NCBI GenBank assembly: GCA_022616275.1
Contig: JAKEFB010000144.1
Location: forward strand, 1-42,472
Direction of reading: 5' to 3'
Length of the DNA: 42,472 nucleotides
Source of the DNA: Chloroflexota bacterium
Lineage (GTDB): Bacteria > Chloroflexota > Anaerolineae > Promineifilales > Promineifilaceae
Shown: positions 38,095 to 42,472 of the stretch, piece by piece
How positions within the stretch are numbered: position 1 is the first letter of the stretch
How the letters are laid out: each line of letters begins with the position of its first letter
The notes under the pieces: model-generated
Databases searched by the model: none
Told to the model about the DNA's origin: nothing
Seen by the model: only the letters and a program-made list of their open reading frames with translations
Position numbers and translations under genes: made by a program

Positions 38095-41000
38095 CTACCC
38101 CAGGCGACGAGTCTGCGTCCTTTTTGCGGGAGCCAGGGGATATTGCTCACCCTCGACTGCTAACAACCAGACTGTCACCGTCGTCCCCTGGCCCAGCTCA
38201 CTCTCCAGCTCAATCTTCCCCTGGTGACGGTCCACAATTTCCTTGCAGATGGCCAGACCCAGCCCCGTTCCCGGCGATCCACTCTCCTGGGCTGCCTGGC
38301 TGCGGAAAAAGCGTTCAAACAGCCGGGGCATATCGGCCGGATCAATTCCGTAGCCTGTGTCGGCAACTTTCAGCCAGATCATCGCTTGGCCGTCCAAATT
38401 GCCCAGCCCGGCCGTCACCCGCACCACCCCCTTCTCCGGGGTATAGGCCAGGGCGTTGTTAATCAGGTTGGTGATGACCTGCTCAATCCGGTGGACGTCT
38501 ATCAGGGCAGCCGGCAAGACGGCCGGGAAATCTCCCTCCAGTCGAATGCCCTTAGCCTCGGCCTTGGGCATAAAGGCGCTGAGCAACATGCGGATCGGCC
38601 GCTGTAAATCGGTCGGGGTCAGGTTCAGGGGAACTCGTTCGGCATCCAGCCGCGACAATTCCAGGACATCTTGCAGCAACCGTGTTAACCGCTTCGTTTC
38701 GTGACTGAGCACCTTCAGGTAATGGTCCCGCCTTTCCGGCTTCCCCCGTTCCATCAACGCGGTATACGTCTCGATGTTTGTCAACGGCGTGCGTAATTCG
38801 TGAGACACGTTAGAGACAAACTTCGACTTTAGCCGTTCCACCTCTTTCAGCCGGCTAATATCAGAGTGGATCCCGACAAAGCCGGCCACCTCCCCGGCCG
38901 TGCTGCGGATAGGCGCCAGCGTCAAATTGAGGTCGTAGAGAGTGCCGTCTTTGCGCCGGCTCATCAGCTCTCCGCTCCAACTTCGGCCATCCTGGATGGC
39001 GACCCTGACCTTTTCATAAAGCTCGGCCATACCAGGCACAGTTGGGTCGGGCAGGAAAGCCTGCTGTTGTAGCTCGGCCGCCTGGTAACCCGTAATCTGG
39101 GTCATGGCCGGGTTAACGTATAAGATCGTGCCCGCCCGGTCGGTGAAGAAAATTCCCTCGCCGGCGCTATCCAGGATCGCCTGCATGCGGTCTCGTTCAG
39201 AGCGCAAAGCGGTCGTGCGCTGGCTCACCTCCATGGCCAGGTGAGCGGTATAGCGGCGCTGGGCCTCGTACAGTTGGGCCCGCTCAATGGCTGTGGCCAC
39301 CTGCCAGGCCAACGTTTTCAGGAAGTGCAAGTCGTTTTCAGAAAAAGCAGCCTGACGGGAACTCTCCGCGTTGATGACGCCAATAACCCGGCCGCGCACG
39401 TTAAGCGGCACGGCTATTTCCGAGTGGCTGGAACTCAATATCTGAAAGTAGAGGGGGTCTTGATGCACATCCGGGGCCAGGTAAGGCTGGCCGGTGCGCA
39501 ATACGTGGCCGGCGATGCTCTGATCCAGAGGAATGCCTCGTTCGTGCTCCCCCGGCGGCAGGCCGTGAAAAGAAGGGTGAATACGCAACTGGCCGGCCGC
39601 CTCATCCCAAAGCAAAAAGCCAAAGATATCTGGGTACAGAGTGGCGGCCACGATTTGCGTCGTCTCCGTCAACAACTCGTTTATATCCAGGATGGTCGCC
39701 GTAGCCAGGGCTACCTGGTGCAAAATGGATGCTTCTCTGCCCCGGCGGCGCGTTTCTTCGTACAGGCGAGCATTCTCAATAGCCACCGCCGCCTGGTTGG
39801 CAAAGGCCGCCACCGTTTCGCCCAGCCTGTTGTCATAGGTGTTGGGCCTGGCGCTATCCACGTTTAGAAACCCAATTGTCTGTCCCTTCACTCGCAGGGT
39901 GGCCCCCACCCAGGAGCGGATATACTTTGTCTCCGGGAAAACGGTCCAACGATCATCTTGATAGGTATCTGGGATGGTCGTGAACGGCTCATCCAACTCC
40001 CACTTGGCCAGCACCCGTCCTGAGAGGGTACGGATCAACTCCTGAACGCGCTTCAAATCGGGAAAGCCCCGGCCGGCCACCAGTTGTAGCCGGCCGCTGT
40101 CGTCAAGCAGTTGCACGGATACACTGTCGTAAGTGACCACTTCGGCCAGCAGATCAAAGATGTGCTCATACACCTCTTCCAGGCTCAGACTGGTCGTCAA
40201 CAGCGCTCCCACCGCCTGGAGCGTTTGGGCCAGCTTAAGTTGCTCCTGCTGCGATTTGAGCAGGCGAGCATTTTCAATAGCCACCGCCACCGTCTGGGCC
40301 ATCGCCTTCACCAAGTGTACGTCCTCCGGTCCAAAATACCCCACCTCGGCGTGATCCACCATCAAGGCCCCAATCATTTTGTCGCGGGCGACCAGGGGAA
40401 CGGCGATAAATGAACGAACGTGGGTGGCCCCTGACACCCAGATCCACCCCGGCAATTTCCGCACGTCGGGGCTGACGACAGGCTGTAAATCTTTGACCAT
40501 TCCAGCCAGAATAGGGCTTTTTTCCAGTAGCCTGGCCCCCTCCCGGTTGGTCAAAGCCTCGTCGTCGTAACCGGCGCCTACGACCAACTCGTGCTTCATA
40601 TTCTCGTTATAGATGAAGACAGAAGCCGTATCGAACCTCAGAACTCCCCGTAACTGTTCCAGACAACGGCGTAACACGTCGTCGCGTTCCAGGCCCGCGC
40701 TGACTATCTCGGCCGCCTCGCGTAACACCTCCGCCCGGTCCCGGGTCAGCCGATCCGAGTCGTACAGGTGGGGGCTCTCCAGGCCCATCTCACTGCTTTC
40801 CTGCTGGTAGATGGTTTCCTCAGGCCTCTTTCGTTGACTGGCGTCGCTTAAAACCCCCTCGTAGTACAGGAGGTGGTCCTGGTCATCAAAGATCGCCCGG
40901 GTTCTTTCTTCAAGCCAGACAGTTTCCCCATTCCCAGACCGCCACCGGGCTACCTGGCCAAGCTCCGGCCGGCCGGCCGCCAGGGATGCTTGCCAGCGTT

Positions 41001-41169
41001 CCCAGCTCTCCGGATCAGCATAGAGGTCAGCCAGGCTGACACAATGCAACTGTTCCCGATCCGGATAACCCAGCAACGCCGCCAACGCCGAATTAGCCTC
41101 TACGATTTGCCCCACTGGGGAGGCACGGTAGATAGCAACCGGCAGACGTTCAAACAACCCCTTGGCCAT
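38095..41169 (-). CDS. PAS/GAF multi-sensor histidine kinase
   Basis: A cytoplasmic sensor kinase of 1024 residues without transmembrane helices. Order: PAS (about 1-120), GAF (about 150-300), GAF (about 320-465), GAF (about 480-640), short coiled coil, PAS (about 660-775), HisKA with phospho-acceptor H790 in VSNVSHELRTPL, and HATPase_c with the N box NLINNALAYTPE, G1 DTGYGI and G2 GTGLGLAI. Ligands of the sensors are unknown. No response regulator gene is adjacent. GAGGAG precedes the ATG closely. It ends right before the formate dehydrogenase promoter, so it is not cotranscribed in any obvious way as a controller. Confidence 0.95.
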   Translation of the reverse strand: MAKGLFERLPVAIYRASPVGQIVEANSALAALLGYPDREQLHCVSLADLYADPESWERWQASLAAGRPELGQVARWRSGNGETVWLEERTRAIFDDQDHLLYYEGVLSDASQRKRPEETIYQQESSEMGLESPHLYDSDRLTRDRAEVLREAAEIVSAGLERDDVLRRCLEQLRGVLRFDTASVFIYNENMKHELVVGAGYDDEALTNREGARLLEKSPILAGMVKDLQPVVSPDVRKLPGWIWVSGATHVRSFIAVPLVARDKMIGALMVDHAEVGYFGPEDVHLVKAMAQTVAVAIENARLLKSQQEQLKLAQTLQAVGALLTTSLSLEEVYEHIFDLLAEVVTYDSVSVQLLDDSGRLQLVAGRGFPDLKRVQELIRTLSGRVLAKWELDEPFTTIPDTYQDDRWTVFPETKYIRSWVGATLRVKGQTIGFLNVDSARPNTYDNRLGETVAAFANQAAVAIENARLYEETRRRGREASILHQVALATATILDINELLTETTQIVAATLYPDIFGFLLWDEAAGQLRIHPSFHGLPPGEHERGIPLDQSIAGHVLRTGQPYLAPDVHQDPLYFQILSSSHSEIAVPLNVRGRVIGVINAESSRQAAFSENDLHFLKTLAWQVATAIERAQLYEAQRRYTAHLAMEVSQRTTALRSERDRMQAILDSAGEGIFFTDRAGTILYVNPAMTQITGYQAAELQQQAFLPDPTVPGMAELYEKVRVAIQDGRSWSGELMSRRKDGTLYDLNLTLAPIRSTAGEVAGFVGIHSDISRLKEVERLKSKFVSNVSHELRTPLTNIETYTALMERGKPERRDHYLKVLSHETKRLTRLLQDVLELSRLDAERVPLNLTPTDLQRPIRMLLSAFMPKAEAKGIRLEGDFPAVLPAALIDVHRIEQVITNLINNALAYTPEKGVVRVTAGLGNLDGQAMIWLKVADTGYGIDPADMPRLFERFFRSQAAQESGSPGTGLGLAICKEIVDRHQGKIELESELGQGTTVTVWLLAVEGEQYPLAPAKRTQTRRLG

Positions 41170-41257
41170 CCGCTCCTCTTCCCTACCCTCCTAGAGTTAG
41201 ACTATTCACTCCAACTTTAACTCTTGCGCTTACTCTTAATGATACCATAAAACGAGG

Positions 41258-41286
41258 TTGGCCAGTTATCCAGGTCAAGTTAAAAT
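41258..41286 (+). promoter_or_regulatory. Proline dehydrogenase promoter
   Basis: TTGGCC (41258-41263) and TAAAAT (41281-41286) are 17 nt apart. The leader is about 40 nt. To its left, 41192-41236 is a degenerate GAGTTAGA / TCTTTAACTC-type inverted array upstream of the kinase start. Confidence 0.6.
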
Positions 41287-41333
41287 GAGCGTATGCTCCA
41301 GTCCGGGGTCAAACAGTTCACAGGATAACGAAG

Positions 41334-42356
41334 ATGTCTGCGAAAAAATACCCGCGCCTGACGCTCATCGCCACCGTCGTCCTGGTCGTTTTACTGCTCC
41401 TGCTCACCCGCTACGGCGGGCGCTGGCTCCGTTTCGGGCTCGTCCACCTGGCGCGGGCGACCTGGGCGCGCAACCTGGCCAACAACTGGCTGCTGGCCTG
41501 GCGGGTGGCCAGCCGCTTTGTCGCCGGAGAAACGATTGACGATGCGCTGGCGGCGGCCCGTGATTTAAATGGCAGGGGAATGCTGGTGTCAATGGATTAC
41601 CTGGGCGAAAGCGTCACCGAAGCGTCCCTGGCCCACGCCTCGCGTGACGAAATCCTGCGCCTCCTGGACTGTATCCGGGCCAGCGGCGTTCAGGCCAACG
41701 TTTCGGTCAAGCTCAGCCAGCTTGGCTTGAAAATACGGCGGGAGCTGGCCCTGGACAACATGATCCAAATTCTGGAGCGCGCCGGGCATTATAACAACCG
41801 TATCCGTATTGACATGGAAGAGAGCGCCCTGGTAGACACCACTCTGGGCCTCTACCGGACGTTGCGCGACGACTACGGCTTTCAGAACGTAGGCGTCGTC
41901 ATCCAGGCCTATCTATATCGCAGCGAAGCCGACGTGCGGCAACTGATTGGGGAGGGGGCCTGGGTGCGCCTGTGCAAGGGCGCTTACGCCGAACCGCCGG
42001 ACGTGGCTTTCCCGGTCAAGGCCGACACCGACGCCAACTTCGTCAAACTCGTCCAACTACTGCTTGGCGAAGAAGCCCGGCGCAACGGCGTATACCTGGG
42101 CGTGGCCACTCACGACGAAAAAATGATCCAGGCCACCATTAACTACGCCCAGGCCAATGGAATCCGGCCGTCTGAGTTTGAGTTCCAAATGCTCTACGGT
42201 ATCCGGCGCGAGCTGCAAGAACGGCTGGTGCGGCAGGGTTACCAGTTGCGCATTTACGTGCCCTACGGCACAGCCTGGTATCCCTACTTTGTGCGTCGCC
42301 TGGCCGAACGGCCGGCCAATCTGTGGTTCTTTATCAGCAATCTTCTACGGAGATAA
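41334..42356 (+). CDS. Membrane-anchored proline dehydrogenase
   Basis: Oxidises proline to pyrroline-5-carboxylate with FAD. 340 residues; the barrel motifs are intact: SVKLSQLG, RIDMEES, VGVVIQAYLYRS, RLCKGAY, GVATHD, FEFQMLYGIR and the C-terminal RIYVPYGTAWYPYFVRRLAERP, whose two arginines bind the substrate carboxylate. Residues about 9-25 (LTLIATVVLVVLLLLLT) form a transmembrane helix, so it is tied to the membrane, consistent with electron delivery to quinone. No P5C dehydrogenase is visible nearby. AGGA lies 8-9 nt before the ATG. Confidence 0.93.
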   Translation: MSAKKYPRLTLIATVVLVVLLLLLTRYGGRWLRFGLVHLARATWARNLANNWLLAWRVASRFVAGETIDDALAAARDLNGRGMLVSMDYLGESVTEASLAHASRDEILRLLDCIRASGVQANVSVKLSQLGLKIRRELALDNMIQILERAGHYNNRIRIDMEESALVDTTLGLYRTLRDDYGFQNVGVVIQAYLYRSEADVRQLIGEGAWVRLCKGAYAEPPDVAFPVKADTDANFVKLVQLLLGEEARRNGVYLGVATHDEKMIQATINYAQANGIRPSEFEFQMLYGIRRELQERLVRQGYQLRIYVPYGTAWYPYFVRRLAERPANLWFFISNLLRR

Positions 42357-42364
42357 ATTTCCTC

Positions 42365-42472
42365 ATGCCTTTTTTGGAAGAATCAAAAGCTATTGCCGGT
42401 GTTTACCTGGTCCATCTACGGCTCTACGCCGACGAGCGCGGCCGCTTCGTGGAAACTTTTCGCAAGGAATGG
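42365..42472 (+). CDS. rfbC: dTDP-4-dehydrorhamnose 3,5-epimerase-like protein, 5' part
   Basis: The first 36 codons of a gene cut by the window edge. The visible part, IAGVYLVHLRLYADERGRFVETFRKEW (given here as IAGVYLVHLRLYADERG and then RFVETFRKEW), matches the RmlC/RfbC N-terminus, whose hallmark is the DERG-F-E-F block. It starts 8 nt after the proline dehydrogenase stop, so the two may be cotranscribed. RfbC makes dTDP-rhamnose precursors; a WxcM-type cupin is an alternative. Confidence 0.75.
   Translation, partial: MPFLEESKAIAGVYLVHLRLYADERGRFVETFRKEW

Noticed and set aside
38095-41169. The histidine kinase as a dedicated controller of the formate dehydrogenase operon
   Set aside because: A separate promoter begins right after the kinase stop, no response regulator is adjacent, and the sensor domains are generic; adjacency alone does not support it.

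Overview
The window is most like a chromosomal segment of an environmental, GC-rich Chloroflexota bacterium (Anaerolineae/Ardenticatenia type). This rests on the style of the proteins (YVTN/TolB propellers, multi-GAF kinases, a soluble-adenylate-cyclase-like protein, Uma2 nuclease, topoisomerase I with an N-terminal zinc motif), the constant use of GGCCGG/CCGGCC words, and the many palindromic repeats between genes. The phylum is an inference; there is no rRNA here.

Left arm (about 1-7,370), accessory: an IS21-family element (istA, istB and a coupled third ORF), a small membrane-helix ORF, a low-GC HEPN-like gene, a divergent epoxide hydrolase / WYL-regulator pair with palindromic operator candidates, a DUF1801 gene and tRNA-Thr(CGT) with a clear promoter. 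A 28-bp exact copy of part of the tRNA lies 670 bp away, beyond a VOC/glyoxalase gene.

8.0-20.1 kb: a metallophosphoesterase, a DUF6585-like membrane protein, a two-propeller exported protein, a xanthine-dehydrogenase-like molybdoenzyme whose fused [2Fe-2S] domain has lost seven of eight cysteine ligands, a tandem-cyclase/AAA ATPase protein, and an ECF sigma factor followed by a zinc-finger/FecR membrane protein.

20.1-31.8 kb, core: topA, manC, dprA (apparently leaderless), the conserved ffh-rpsP-khpA-rimM cluster, metK under a SAM-I riboswitch with its own terminator and promoter, fabI, a 3-methyladenine DNA glycosylase and osmC. Reading is almost entirely on the minus strand.

31.8-38.1 kb: an NAD-type formate dehydrogenase operon transcribed as NuoE-NuoF fusion, fdhD, HoxU/NuoG-like ferredoxin subunit, Uma2 nuclease, catalytic subunit. 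A good -35/-10 promoter precedes it. The catalytic subunit oxidises formate, the ferredoxin subunit relays electrons, the NuoE-NuoF fusion reduces NAD+, and FdhD sulfurates the cofactor.

38.1-42.5 kb: a large PAS/GAF histidine kinase, a divergent membrane-anchored proline dehydrogenase and the first 36 codons of an rfbC-like epimerase.

The most distinctive layer is intergenic: several families of hairpin repeats, some with compensatory base changes between copies, and many short tandem arrays of 6-8 nt units (often folded back as inverted repeats), each with a different unit, at gene ends. Start codons were moved from the longest frame to a Shine-Dalgarno- or overlap-supported site for many genes.
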